Assembly (NCBI GenBank): GCA_051747385.1
Contig: JBNJGB010000006.1
Span: 1 to 64,000 of the forward strand
Length of the DNA stretch: 64,000 nucleotides
DNA from: JBNJGB01 sp051747385
GTDB lineage: Bacteria > Myxococcota_A > UBA9042 > PHBI01 > JACKFB01
Direction of reading: 5' to 3'
Shown here: positions 9,538-18,445 of the stretch, piece by piece
Position numbering within the stretch: position 1 is the stretch's first letter
How the letters are laid out: every line of letters starts with the position of its first letter
Translations under genes and position numbers: made by a program
Notes under the pieces: generated by a model
Database searches by the model: none
What the model was told of the DNA's origin: nothing
What the model saw: the letters and a program-made list of their open reading frames with translations, nothing else

Positions 9538-11316
9538 ATGATGCCTGGAAGAAGCTTCTTCACCCTGTTCACCTGCGCGGTCGTCGCCGTGTTCGCTGCC
9601 GGATGCGACGTCATCGAGGACTCGACGGACGATGACGGGTCGCCCGATCCGGGCAGCGACCGCGAGCTGTCCGGCAGCATCAGCACCGACCTGACGCTGA
9701 CTGCCGAGGGGGCGTACCGGGTGGTCGGCGACCTGACAGTCCACGACGGCGCGACGCTCACGATCGAGCCGGGGGCGATCCTCGAGTTCGAGGCGGACAC
9801 CGACCTCACCGTCTCCGGCGACGGGCGGCTGTCGGCCATCGGCACCGAGGAGGAGCCGATCCTGCTCACGGGCACCGCCGAGACCCCGGGCTGGTGGGAC
9901 GGCGTCGTCTTCACCGACGCCCGCCACCCCGACAACGTGCTCGACCGGGTGACCATCGAGTACGGCGGCGGGAACGCGCACCACGGCAGCACCGAGCCGG
10001 CGAACCTCACCGTGGGGCGGAGCCTCTACGACGCGAGCGTCACGGTGACCCGAAGCACCTTCCGGCACAGCGGCGGGTTCGGCCTCTTCGTCCACTCGAA
10101 CGGCGCGATGCCGGGCTCCGGCGCCAACACCTACCACGACAACGAGTCGGGGCCCGCGGCGGTGCACGCCAGCTCGCTGCACAACCTCGACAGCGCCTCC
10201 ACGTACGGCGGCGAGGGCGAGGACGATCCGGTCCGGGTCCAGGGAGACGGCGTCGACAGCGACGCGACCTGGCAGGCGATCGGGGTCCCCTACCGCATGG
10301 CCGGCGCGACGCAGGTCTCCGCGCGCCTCACCATCGAGGCGGGCGCCGCCTTCCACTTCGACGGAGAGGGGGCGCTGCGCTTCGGGAGCGACTCGGTGGT
10401 GCGGGCGCTGGGCACGGCGGAGGAGCCGATCCTCTTCACCGGCACCCAGGCCCAGCCCGGATGGTGGCACGGCATCTACGTGACCCAGACGCTGCACCCC
10501 GAGAACCTGATGGAGCACGTGATCATCGAGTACGCCGGCCGCTCGGCGTTCCACGGCAGCATGGAGCCGGCCAACCTGGCCGTGGGCCGGAGCCTCTACG
10601 ACGCGAGCCTGACCCTGCGCGACTCCGTCCTCCGGGACGGCGCCGGCGTGGGGCTGTTCGTCCACGCCAACGGGCGCCTGCCGGACTCCGAGGCCAACAC
10701 CTACACGGGCAACGGCGAGGGCCCGGTCGCGCTGTCCGCGAACAACGCGGAGTTCCTCGACGGTGCCTCCACGTTCAGCGGAAACGGAGCGGACTACGTC
10801 TGGATGGCCGGCAACGACCTGGAGCACGACGCCACGTGGCAGGCGCTCGACGTGCCCTACGGCGTGACGGGCACGGCCCAGGTCAAGGGCGCCGAGCTGA
10901 CGATCGATCCGGGCGCCGTCCTGGCGTTCGACGCCGAGGCCGGGCTCACCTTCGGCACGGACTCCATCGTGAGCGTCGTGGGCACCGCCGAGGCGCCCAT
11001 CCTGTTCACCGGCACCCAGCAGCAGCCCGGGTGGTGGCGCGGCGTCGCCGTCAGCCAGACGACACACCCGAGCAACGAGATGCGCCACGTCACCATCGAG
11101 TACGGGGGCGGCTCGTCCTTCCATGGCTCGGTCGATCCCTCCAACCTCACCGTGGGTCGCAGCCTCTACGACGCAGCCCTCACCCTCACGGACAGCACGC
11201 TGCGCCACAGCGCCGACGCGGGCGTCTACGTGCACGGCAACGGCGACGTGAACGGGGACATCTGCACGGCGAACACGTTCAGCGACAACGCCGGCGAGGA
11301 CTGCACCGTGGAGTGA
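9538..11316 (+). CDS. Exported lipoprotein with three ~190-residue beta-helix-like repeats
   Basis: 592 residues. It begins ATG ATG after GAAGGA; the signal peptide ends VFAAGC (lipid Cys at about 23) and an Asp/Ser-rich spacer follows. Three long repeats start near residues 45, 250 and 430 with a period of about 190. Each repeats the order LTIEPGA, EEPILxTGT, PGWWxGV, IEYGGG, GRSLYDA. Alternating short beta strands, conserved Gly/Asn and the parallel-beta-helix-like pattern suggest a surface right-handed beta-helix, a fold used for carbohydrate binding or adhesion. No catalytic residues are recognised, so the function is unknown. It stands alone, and a strong hairpin 50 bases after the stop probably ends its transcript. 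Confidence 0.85.
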   Translation: MMPGRSFFTLFTCAVVAVFAAGCDVIEDSTDDDGSPDPGSDRELSGSISTDLTLTAEGAYRVVGDLTVHDGATLTIEPGAILEFEADTDLTVSGDGRLSAIGTEEEPILLTGTAETPGWWDGVVFTDARHPDNVLDRVTIEYGGGNAHHGSTEPANLTVGRSLYDASVTVTRSTFRHSGGFGLFVHSNGAMPGSGANTYHDNESGPAAVHASSLHNLDSASTYGGEGEDDPVRVQGDGVDSDATWQAIGVPYRMAGATQVSARLTIEAGAAFHFDGEGALRFGSDSVVRALGTAEEPILFTGTQAQPGWWHGIYVTQTLHPENLMEHVIIEYAGRSAFHGSMEPANLAVGRSLYDASLTLRDSVLRDGAGVGLFVHANGRLPDSEANTYTGNGEGPVALSANNAEFLDGASTFSGNGADYVWMAGNDLEHDATWQALDVPYGVTGTAQVKGAELTIDPGAVLAFDAEAGLTFGTDSIVSVVGTAEAPILFTGTQQQPGWWRGVAVSQTTHPSNEMRHVTIEYGGGSSFHGSVDPSNLTVGRSLYDAALTLTDSTLRHSADAGVYVHGNGDVNGDICTANTFSDNAGEDCTVE

Positions 11317-11365
11317 GGGCCACCTCCGGGTCGACGGGCCGATGTGGACCCGCCGGCCCCATCCC

Positions 11366-11400
11366 CCCTGCCGCGGAGCCTGCCCCGCTCCGCGGCAGGG
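11366..11400 (+). terminator. Perfect 14-bp hairpin, terminator-like
   Basis: CCCTGCCGCGGAGC (11366-11379) and its exact reverse complement (11387-11400) enclose a 7-base loop, 50 bases after the beta-helix lipoprotein stop. There is no T tract after it, so it may work by stem strength or with Rho, or protect the mRNA 3' end. Confidence 0.55.
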
Positions 11401-11528
11401 CCTCGGACCCCGAACCGCGGATGCGTCGGGCCGCCACGGCGCGCACCCCGACACCACAGCCTCCTCGGGGTCGTGGCGAGCGGCCGTGATGACGAGGGAG
11501 ACGCCGATTCTCTCGCTCGGTGCGCCGC

Positions 11529-11861
11529 TCAGTCCGGGCCGCAATACGAGTCCGCGATCACCTGGCCGTTCGCATCCACGCTCAGCTTGCAGGCCGCCGC
11601 GCCACCGGTGATGTCCTTTCCCGCGTCCAGGCGAAAGACATCCGTTCGCACGGTGACTTCGACCGTACGTCCCGGCCGGTCCGGCAACTCCCGGTAGTCG
11701 AGCCGCCACCCACGCGCTCGAATGGCCTCGTACGCGTGTCCCTCGTCGGCCCACCGGCAGAACGTCGACATCGTGGACGGGTTGGGCGTGGCGAGCGCAT
11801 GGGCCGCCAGGAAGACGGCGACTGGAACGGGGACCCAGAGGGCGAATGCCCGCCACCGCAT
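11529..11861 (-). CDS. Small exported or membrane-anchored protein of unknown function
   Basis: 110 residues from the ATG at 11861. I do not recognise a family. The N-terminus (MRWRAFALWVPVPVAVFLAAHALA) is a signal peptide or single membrane anchor. The mature part has two predicted beta-rich stretches, with LDYRELPDRPGRTVEVTVRTD in the middle and a Cys pair (AAACKL and SYCGPD) able to form a disulfide. The frame stays open upstream to 12041, but that extension is Arg/Gly/Pro-rich with no ribosome site and is rejected. It is not clearly co-transcribed with the RIO kinase upstream of it on the same strand (278-base gap). Confidence 0.55.
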   Translation of the reverse strand: MRWRAFALWVPVPVAVFLAAHALATPNPSTMSTFCRWADEGHAYEAIRARGWRLDYRELPDRPGRTVEVTVRTDVFRLDAGKDITGGAAACKLSVDANGQVIADSYCGPD

Positions 11862-12139
11862 CAGTCGGAAGCGCCGCGACCAATCCACTCCGGGCCTGCG
11901 CCTCGCTCGCGCCGGGCCCCCTGAGCCCGACTCGACCTCCCCGCCGCGTGGCCACACGCGGCACCCTCCCGTCCAGGCTCCGTGTCCGCCGGCAGCCAGC
12001 CTGGCGCCTGCGCCGACGATCGGCGTCCGGGACCCCGCCATTGCCGCCGGCCGCTCTCGTCCGGGTCACGGTCCAGCCACGACCGAGGCCCCCACCGACC
12101 GTTCCACCGCCGGCCCGACGTCCGCGCGGACCCGAGCCC

Positions 12140-13267
12140 CTACTCGGGCTTCGGGTTCCTGCGTCGCCGCCGACGGCGCCTCCCGGATCGGTTCGCCTCG
12201 CCGGACCTCGCAGCGGGCTTCCCGTCCTGGTCGCGACCCGCGGACGGCGACCCGGAGGACTGCTGCCGCGGCTTCGCGTCCGGCGGCGCCATCCCCTTGC
12301 CGTCGCCGCGCTTTCGGCGTCGTCGGCGCTTCTTCTGCGTGCGGCCGGCTCCGCCCTTCGCCGCAGCCTCCTCGCGCGCCTTGCTCGCCTTCGTCGCCCT
12401 GGCGCGCGCCGGGGACGGGGCCACGTCCACGACCTTCCGCCCGGTGCGCCGGGCGTGCTCCTCCCGGGCGTCGTCGATGTCGCGGAGCACGCCGGCCACG
12501 TCCGCCGGGGTCGTGTCCTCCTCCACGTGCCCCGTGAGGTCCACCTCCGGGTGCAGCTCGCCCCGCGCGTACAGGTCCCAGATCTCCTTGCCGTAGCGAG
12601 CGCCCCGCAGCTCGGGCGCGAACTGCCCGAAGTACTCGGTCATGTTCTCCACGTCGCGGAGGAGCATGGCCTTCGCGCTCTGGTTGCCGGCCGCGTCCAC
12701 CGCCTGCGGGAAGTCGATGACCACCGGCCCGTCCGCGTCCACGAGCACGTTGTACTCGGACAGATCTCCGTGGATGAGCCCGGCGCACAGCATCCGCACG
12801 ACCTGGTTCATCATGAAGGCGTGGTGCCTGCGCGCCTCCTCGGCCGTGAACGACACGTCGTTCAGGCGCGGCGCCGCGTGGCCGTCCGCGTCCGTCACCA
12901 GCTCCATCACGAGCACGCCGTCCGCGAAGAGGTGCGGCTCCGGCACCCGCACGCCGGCCCGGGCGAGCTTGTAGATGGCGTCCACCTCGGCGCTCTGCCA
13001 CGACTCGTCGAGCTGCTTCCGGCCGAACTTCGACCGCTTCGCCATGGCGCGGGCGCGGCGGCTGTTCCGCCCGCGGCGGCCCTCCTCGTAGTCGGCCCGC
13101 TGCTTGAAGCTGCGGTTGTTCGCGTCCTTGTAGACCTTCGCGCAGCGCGCCTCGCCGCCGCTGCGGACCACGAAGACGGACGCCTCCTTGCCGCTCATGA
13201 GCTGTCGCGTGACGTCCTCGACGAGGCCGTCGTCCACCAGGGGTTTGAGACGCTTGGGGATCTTCAT
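12140..13267 (-). CDS. RIO-type serine/threonine protein kinase with Arg/Lys-rich tail
   Basis: 375 residues from the ATG at 13267 (MKIPKRLKPLVDDGLV). RIO1/RIO3-family features: a Gly-poor nucleotide region SGKEASVFVV, the ATP-binding Lys44 in CAKVYK, the RRARAMAKRSKFGRK segment, catalytic HGDLSEYNVLV with Asp168 and Asn173, and metal-binding Asp185 in VVIDFPQ. These are all the residues needed for phosphotransfer or ATP hydrolysis. The final ~100 residues are low-complexity and very basic (long Arg and Lys runs), probably for RNA or ribosome contact. In archaea and eukaryotes RIO proteins act in small-subunit maturation; bacterial members are less studied, so that role is only a suggestion here. 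Confidence 0.9.
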   Translation of the reverse strand: MKIPKRLKPLVDDGLVEDVTRQLMSGKEASVFVVRSGGEARCAKVYKDANNRSFKQRADYEEGRRGRNSRRARAMAKRSKFGRKQLDESWQSAEVDAIYKLARAGVRVPEPHLFADGVLVMELVTDADGHAAPRLNDVSFTAEEARRHHAFMMNQVVRMLCAGLIHGDLSEYNVLVDADGPVVIDFPQAVDAAGNQSAKAMLLRDVENMTEYFGQFAPELRGARYGKEIWDLYARGELHPEVDLTGHVEEDTTPADVAGVLRDIDDAREEHARRTGRKVVDVAPSPARARATKASKAREEAAAKGGAGRTQKKRRRRRKRGDGKGMAPPDAKPRQQSSGSPSAGRDQDGKPAARSGEANRSGRRRRRRRRNPKPE

Positions 13268-13322
13268 GGCGGACTCTATACGCTGCCCGACGCGCGGATG
13301 GAACACCTGAGCCTGACAGGCG

Positions 13323-13363
13323 GGTGTCAGACCGCTTCCGATTCTCGGGGAGTGTCTGACACC
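13323..13363. repeat. GGTGTCAGAC palindromic REP-like hairpin
   Basis: GGTGTCAGAC (13323-13332) and GTCTGACACC (13354-13363) are exact reverse complements around a 21-base centre. The same arm occurs at 20125-20134 and 26091-26100. It lies between the RIO kinase start and a decayed Cys-rich gene. Confidence 0.75.
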
Positions 13364-13442
13364 TCATCGCAGCGTCCCACCCGGCTCCGTGGTGGATCCG
13401 GGCAGGGCGCTGGACGCTCTCCGCGTGTCGGCCAGCCCCTCT

Positions 13443-13643
13443 CTACGGCTGGATCGCCATGCACTGCCAGTCGCCGTCGACTCCCGGGCCGAAGTCGCCG
13501 CTGAAGAGCTTGCACTCCTCGTTGGTCTCGCAGCCGACGAACTCGCAGACGCCGCTCACGCACTTCTGGTGCCCGTAGGTACCCTTGTCACACGCGTGGC
13601 GGGACGCAAGGAACTCGGGCGCCCGGCGTGACCGCCGAAGCAA
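13443..13643 (-). pseudogene. C-terminal remnant of a Cys-rich exported protein
   Basis: The last ~50 codons read as a Cys-rich module (ACDKGTYGHQKCVSGVCEFV, then GCETNEECKL and WQCMAIQP) ending at a TAG at 13443. The pattern is like the Cys modules of other exported proteins in this window. The apparent N-terminus is only a few random-looking residues without a signal peptide, so the 5' part of the gene appears lost. The stretch 13644-13904 upstream of it shows no convincing gene. Confidence 0.4.
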
Positions 13644-13904
13644 CCGGCACGGACCTCTTTCAGAGCAGCCAGGTGCATGCCCCGGCTCAGGGACGCGTCC
13701 CGGTGGCTCCCCACCGCCCCGTCGCGGCGGCGCCCGTCCACGACGCGGACCAGGCGCCAGGGTGCCTCGTCCAGGTCGCAGGTCTCCTGCTCGTACTCCG
13801 GCTCCAGGCCCCGTCCCTCGGGGGGGACCTGATCTGGAGGACGCGCAGGCCCTCGGCCTTCGGAGGCGTTGAACTCGCTGTGGGTGACGCCTCGGCCGGC
13901 CTGA

Positions 13905-14231
13905 TCAGATCTCGAGCCACATGCGCAGTGCACGGCCCAACCGGACGCGGTCCCGGCTCTCCAGCGCGCCGAGCACCTGCCCGACGGCCTTCCGGGGTAC
14001 GGTGACGAGCTTGTCGACCATCACCTGCGACTGGCGACCGAGCCCGGTCGTGGAGCCGGGCTCCACGGTCAACCGAAACAGAGGCGCGTCGCGAAGCTCG
14101 GAGGTCACCAGGGCTACGGTGACGCTGGGGTGGGTGGGGTTGAACAGATCCGACTGGACGACAACCGCCGGTCTCGGCTTCCCGGAGTAGGGCCCCCGGG
14201 CCGCCACGGTGACGACGTCGCCGCGCTTCAC
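13905..14231 (-). CDS. MazF/PemK-type endoribonuclease toxin
   Basis: 108 residues from a GTG at 14231, chosen because it overlaps the antitoxin stop by 4 bases (GTGA) and gives the canonical N-terminus VKRGDVVTVAARGPYSGKPR. Further MazF features are PAVVVQSDLFN, the central LTVEPGSTTGLGRQSQVMVDK loop-strand block, and the C-terminal LGRALRMWLEI helix. The family cleaves mRNA at short sequences and is neutralised by the paired DNA-binding antitoxin. The order antitoxin then toxin, with overlap, is standard for a type II module. Its ends appear intact. Confidence 0.88.
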   Translation of the reverse strand: MKRGDVVTVAARGPYSGKPRPAVVVQSDLFNPTHPSVTVALVTSELRDAPLFRLTVEPGSTTGLGRQSQVMVDKLVTVPRKAVGQVLGALESRDRVRLGRALRMWLEI

Positions 14232-14458
14232 GGGTCCGCCGGCCAGGCGGCTGCGTGCTCGATGAAGTCCGCCGCGTCCTCCTCGGCGGGGTCGGAGGCC
14301 ACCAGGAGCGACTGGCGTCGCGCTTCCGCCCTCAGCTCGTCTGCCTCCAGGTAACGCTCGAGCGCCTCCCGGACGATATCGCTCCGAGTTCTGCCCTGGC
14401 GGCGGGCCAGGGCGTCCAACGCTCGTTCCATCTCCGAGTCGAGGCGAACGCCGATCAT
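14228..14458 (-). CDS. Ribbon-helix-helix (CopG-type) antitoxin
   Basis: 76 residues. The N-terminal MIGVRLDSEMERALDALARR followed by GRTRSDIVREALERYL is a ribbon-helix-helix DNA-binding fold (strand, two helices). The acidic C-terminus (ASDPAEEDAADFIEH) would wrap the toxin. Antitoxins of this type bind their own promoter as dimers, so the operator should lie in 14459-14528. It precedes and overlaps the MazF gene by 4 bases. Confidence 0.85.
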   Translation of the reverse strand: MIGVRLDSEMERALDALARRQGRTRSDIVREALERYLEADELRAEARRQSLLVASDPAEEDAADFIEHAAAWPADP

Positions 14459-14528
14459 CCACGGCTCCTGTTCAACACGTTCAACAGAAGTGTAGCGTCA
14501 GGCCCACCCGGGCGGCAAGCCGCGGGAA

Positions 14529-14650
14529 GTTGGGGTCGGGTCACAACTCGTTGACCTGCAATCGTTCACCGGGTGAGGGCGGCCCGACGGTGAGATGAAA
14601 TGCTGGAAGGATGAGACAAGCACGCAAGTTGCGACCTGACCCTGAGCCCA
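14529..14650. repeat. 122-bp REPIN-like repeat, copy 2
   Basis: Second copy of the repeat at 9189-9310, same orientation and length, with arms GGGTCGGGTCACAACTCG and CAAGTTGCGACCTGACCC at its two ends. It fills the gap between the toxin-antitoxin module and the P-type ATPase operon. Confidence 0.75.
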
Positions 14651-14758
14651 GGGCGCCGCACGAGGTGGATTCCGGTCCTTGTGAGCGCACGAGCGGAGGT
14701 GGACAATGCGGCTCTACGACGTGAGTGCCGCGGCGATGCAGTACCCCCGGAGGCGCTG

Positions 14759-17497
14759 GTGGGCGAGCTGGAGCACCGGTCGGAGGAGGCCCGCACGAGC
14801 GACTGGCACGTGATGTCAGCGGAGGCGGCTGTCGAGCGGCTGGGCTCGGCGCCGGGTGGCCTGACCGAGGAGGAGGCGTCCTCCCGCCTCGAGTCCCACG
14901 GTCCGAACCGCCTCCCGCAGCCTCCGAAGCGCAACGTGGTCGCGCGGTTCCTCGGTCACTTCCACAACATCCTCATCTACGTGCTCCTCGCCGCCGCCGT
15001 CGTGACCCTCACGCTGGGGCACGCGGTCGACACCGTCGTCATCCTCGCCGTCGTGGTGGCCAACGCCACGATCGGGTTCGTGCAGGAGGGCAAGGCCGAG
15101 AAGGCGATAGACGCCATCCGCCAGATGCTCGCTCCTCGCGCCGCGGTGCTCCGGGCCGGGCAGCGGCACACCGTCGACGGCGAGGCGCTGGTGCCCGGCG
15201 ACGTCGTCCTGCTCGAGGCGGGGGACAAGGTGCCCGCCGACCTCCGCCTGCTCTCCGTGAGCGGCCTCCAGGCGCAGGAGGCGATCCTGACGGGTGAGTC
15301 CCTGCCCGTGGAGAAGCAGGTCCGGCCTGTCGCTGCGGACGCCCCTCTCGGCGACCGTGTCTGCATGGCGTTCAGCGGGACCCTGGTGACGAGCGGCACC
15401 GGCCGGGGGCTCGTGGTGGCCACCGCGGGAGGTACGGAGATCGGGCGCATCAGCGGGATGCTCTCCGAGGTCGAGACGCTCACGACGCCCATGGTCCGGC
15501 AGATGGACGTCTTCGCGCGCTGGCTGACGATCTTCATCCTGCTGGTCGCCGCCGTGCTGCTGATCTTCGGCTACTTCGTCGAGCACGTCGGCTTCGCCGA
15601 GATGTTCATGGCCGTCGTGGGCCTGTCCGTCGCGGCCATCCCCGAGGGCCTGCCGGCCGTGCTGACCATCACCCTCGCCGTCGGCGTGCAGGTCATGGCC
15701 CGGCGAAACGCGATCGTGAGGCGCCTGCCGGCCATCGAGACGCTGGGCTCCGTGTCGGTCATCTGCACGGACAAGACGGGTACCTTGACTCGCAACGAGA
15801 TGATGGTCACCTCCGTCGCGGCGGGCGGCACCGTGTTCACCGTCAGCGGCGTCGGCTACGAGCCCATCGGCTCCATCGAGGCGGGCGGGAGCGCCGTCGA
15901 GCCCAGCACCGCTCCCGTGCTCCAGGAGCTCGGGCGATGCGTCCTGCTCTGCAACGACGCGGACCTGCGCGAGCGAGAGGGCGCGTGGGTCATGGAGGGC
16001 GACCCCATGGAGGGGGCGCTCCTGGCGCTGGCCGGCAAGGCGGATCTCGACATCCCAGGCTTGCGTGCGGCGTGGACGCGCACCGACGCCATCCCGTTCG
16101 ATGCGCGCCATCGCTTCATGGCGACCCTGAACCACGACCACGAGGGACACGCCTTCGTCGCGCTCAAGGGGGCGCCGGAGCAGGTCCTGGGCATGTGCGA
16201 CTCGCAGCGTTCGGGGACGGGGAGCCACGAGCCGATGGCGGCGGCGTACTGGCACGAGCAGGTGGAGGAGCTCGCCGCGGCAGGCCACCGCGTCCTCGCC
16301 GTCGCGGTCCGGGACGTCCCTGCGGAGAAGGCGGTGCTGGAGCTCGCCGACGTGGAGGGGGGCCTGACCCTGGTAGGGCTCGTCGGCCTGATGGATCCGC
16401 CCCGCGCCGAGGCCATCGAGGCCGTGGCCGAGTGCCATCGCGCCGGCATCCGCGTCAAGATGATCACCGGCGATCACAAGCTCACCGCGGCGGCCATCGG
16501 CGAGCAGGTGGGCCTGCAGAACAGCGAGGCCGTGCTCACCGGGGCGGACATCCACGCGATGGACGACGCGAACCTCTGCCGCGCCGTCCTGCACACGGAC
16601 GTCTTCGCCAGGACGAGCCCCGAGCACAAGCTCCGGCTCGTCATGGCGCTCCAGTCCCAGGGCATGACCGTCGCCATGACCGGCGACGGCGTGAACGATG
16701 CGCCCGCGCTCAAACGGGCGGACGCCGGGATCGCCATGGGGCTGAAGGGGAGCGAGGCGGCGAAGGAGGCCTCCGACCTCGTGCTCGCCGACGACAACTT
16801 CGCCTCGATCGCCGCGGCGGTCCGCGAAGGCCGCACCGTCTACGACAACATCAAGAAGGTCATCAGCTGGACGCTGCCGACCAACGCGGGCGAGGCCATG
16901 ACCATCATCCTCGCCTTGCTCCTCGGTATGGCGCTCCCCATCACGCCGGTGCAGATCCTCTGGGTCAACCTGATCACCGCCGTCACCCTCGGCCTGGCGC
17001 TCGCCTTCGAGCCGACCGAGCGCGGCACCATGCTCCGGCCCCCGCGTCCGCGCGACGAGCCCATCCTCTCGGGGGAGCTCGTCTGGCACATCGTCCTCGT
17101 GTCGACGCTCTTCGTGAGCGCCGTGTTCGGCATGTTCAGATACGCGGAGGACCGCGGCTACTCCCACGAGCTCGCCCGGACCATGGCCCTCAACACCCTG
17201 GTGGTCCTCGAGATCTTCCACCTGTTCTTCATCCGGAACATCTATGGGACGTCTCTGGCCCTGAAGACCGTCCGGGGCACGAGGACGGTCTGGGCGACGG
17301 TGCTGGCCGTGACGGCCGCGCAGTTCGCGGTGACCTACCTCGCACCCCTGCAGGCCGTCTTCGACACGCGGCCGGTCCCCTTCTGGGACGGCGTGATCAT
17401 CGTCGGTGTCGGGGTGTTCGTCTTCGCCATCGTCGAGACGGAAAAGCAGATCCGACTTCGGATGGGCAGGCCGGCCAACCCGACCACGGTGCCCTGA
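14759..17497 (+). CDS. P-type cation-transporting ATPase (PacL/PMR1-like, Ca2+ type)
   Basis: 912 residues from a GTG at 14759, which has GGAGG 5 bases upstream; a GTG at 14681 would add 26 poorly conserved residues. The cation ATPase N-domain is visible (SDWHVMSAEAAVERLGS, then GLTEEEASSRL and GPNRL). Next are the TGES actuator motif, the phosphorylation site DKTGTLTRNE (Asp about 338), the KGAPEQVLGMC nucleotide-binding motif, and the MTGDGVNDAPALKRADAGIA hinge. The C-terminal transmembrane bundle includes LPTNAGEAMTIILALLLGMA and a QILWVNLITAVTLGLAL segment. This subfamily exports Ca2+ or Mn2+, though Na+/K+ members exist. It heads a three-gene operon with a universal stress protein (21-base gap) and an antiporter, pointing to ion homeostasis under stress. 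Confidence 0.92.
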   Translation: MGELEHRSEEARTSDWHVMSAEAAVERLGSAPGGLTEEEASSRLESHGPNRLPQPPKRNVVARFLGHFHNILIYVLLAAAVVTLTLGHAVDTVVILAVVVANATIGFVQEGKAEKAIDAIRQMLAPRAAVLRAGQRHTVDGEALVPGDVVLLEAGDKVPADLRLLSVSGLQAQEAILTGESLPVEKQVRPVAADAPLGDRVCMAFSGTLVTSGTGRGLVVATAGGTEIGRISGMLSEVETLTTPMVRQMDVFARWLTIFILLVAAVLLIFGYFVEHVGFAEMFMAVVGLSVAAIPEGLPAVLTITLAVGVQVMARRNAIVRRLPAIETLGSVSVICTDKTGTLTRNEMMVTSVAAGGTVFTVSGVGYEPIGSIEAGGSAVEPSTAPVLQELGRCVLLCNDADLREREGAWVMEGDPMEGALLALAGKADLDIPGLRAAWTRTDAIPFDARHRFMATLNHDHEGHAFVALKGAPEQVLGMCDSQRSGTGSHEPMAAAYWHEQVEELAAAGHRVLAVAVRDVPAEKAVLELADVEGGLTLVGLVGLMDPPRAEAIEAVAECHRAGIRVKMITGDHKLTAAAIGEQVGLQNSEAVLTGADIHAMDDANLCRAVLHTDVFARTSPEHKLRLVMALQSQGMTVAMTGDGVNDAPALKRADAGIAMGLKGSEAAKEASDLVLADDNFASIAAAVREGRTVYDNIKKVISWTLPTNAGEAMTIILALLLGMALPITPVQILWVNLITAVTLGLALAFEPTERGTMLRPPRPRDEPILSGELVWHIVLVSTLFVSAVFGMFRYAEDRGYSHELARTMALNTLVVLEIFHLFFIRNIYGTSLALKTVRGTRTVWATVLAVTAAQFAVTYLAPLQAVFDTRPVPFWDGVIIVGVGVFVFAIVETEKQIRLRMGRPANPTTVP

Positions 17498-17518
17498 CTG
17501 GGAGTGCGGGAGGAGACC

Positions 17519-18430
17519 ATGCCCTACGAGCACATCGTGGTCGCCAGCGACTTCTCGGAAGCGTCTCTCGAAGCCTACCGGTATGCCGCCACCCTGGCGC
17601 TCGCGTGCGGAGGGCGCGTGACGGTGCTGCACGTGGACGACACGGTCCGTGGGGACGAGGCGCAGAGCTCCCGGAGGCCCTCGCGGGAAGAAGACGCCGA
17701 GCATGCGCGTCGGGCCCTCGAGGCCCTGGGCGTTCCTGCGACGGTCGAGGTGATCCCCGGCTCACCGAAGCGCGCCATCGACGCCTGGGTTCGGGAGCAC
17801 GGCGGCGACCTGGTGGTCGTGACGCAGCACGACGGCCGATCGGTGCGGGGTGAGCGGCGCCTGGGCGACACCTGCCTGGGCATGCTGATGCTCTCGGACG
17901 TCCCCGTCCTCGTGGTAGACGCGGACGCTGCCGCGCTGCCCCCGGACGCCCCGACGTCCCTCCCCGCCATCTCGCGGATCCTCGTCCCGGTGGACTTCTC
18001 CACGCAGAGCGCGGCGGCCCTGGTGCGCGTGGCGGAGCTGGCGGGCCGGCTGGGCGCGACCATCTCGGCGCTCCACGTCATCGACGTGCCCTATCCACCT
18101 GCGTTTTCGAACGCGGAGGCCGCCGCCGCGGGGATCCAGTCGCGCTTGGACGAGGCCCGACTGGACGCCCTCTTTCGCCTGGAGGACCTGAGCGCCAGGC
18201 ACCTGCGCCGAGGTTTCAAGACCGACGTGCGCACCGGCCGGAACCCCTCCACCGTCATCATGGAGGCCGCGCGGGAGGAGGGTATCGACCTGGTCGCCAT
18301 CGCCAGCACGGGAAGGGGAGCCGTGGCCCGCATGGTCCTCGGGAGGACGTCTCGCCGCGTGGCCCAGCTCTGCGACCGCCCCGTCCTCGTCTTCCCGGCG
18401 GCCAGCCTCGACGCCGGCGGGGTCGTTTAG
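17519..18430 (+). CDS. Tandem universal stress protein
   Basis: 303 residues from the ATG at 17519, preceded by GGGAGGAG. Two UspA domains: residues 1-142 (YEHIVVASDFSEASLEAYRY; second half VVVTQHDGRSVRGERRLGDT) and about 153-300 (ISRILVPVDFSTQSAAALVR; second half LVAIASTGRGAVARMVLGRT). The C-terminal domain keeps the G-x2-G-x9-G-S/T type ATP-binding loop in near form (STGRGAVARMVLGRTSRRVA), while the N-terminal one is more diverged. Usp tandem proteins often sit beside ion transporters and may gate them in response to ATP. Here it lies between a P-type ATPase and a Kef-like antiporter with short gaps, which supports a regulatory role (inference). Confidence 0.92.
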   Translation: MPYEHIVVASDFSEASLEAYRYAATLALACGGRVTVLHVDDTVRGDEAQSSRRPSREEDAEHARRALEALGVPATVEVIPGSPKRAIDAWVREHGGDLVVVTQHDGRSVRGERRLGDTCLGMLMLSDVPVLVVDADAAALPPDAPTSLPAISRILVPVDFSTQSAAALVRVAELAGRLGATISALHVIDVPYPPAFSNAEAAAAGIQSRLDEARLDALFRLEDLSARHLRRGFKTDVRTGRNPSTVIMEAAREEGIDLVAIASTGRGAVARMVLGRTSRRVAQLCDRPVLVFPAASLDAGGVV

Positions 18431-18445
18431 CTCCGGGGGTGCGGC

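Noticed and set aside
13556..13933. Minus-strand frame between the Cys-rich remnant and mazF
   Set aside because: A short stretch (EYEQETCDLDEAPWRLVRVV) looks protein-like, but there is no start site, no family match and no continuation. Left as unassigned.
14706..14810. Small frame starting at an ATG with a good GGAGG site before the P-type ATPase
   Set aside because: It is out of frame with the ATPase, 35 codons long and Arg/Trp-rich. The GTG at 14759 has its own ribosome site. It might be a leader peptide, but nothing supports this.
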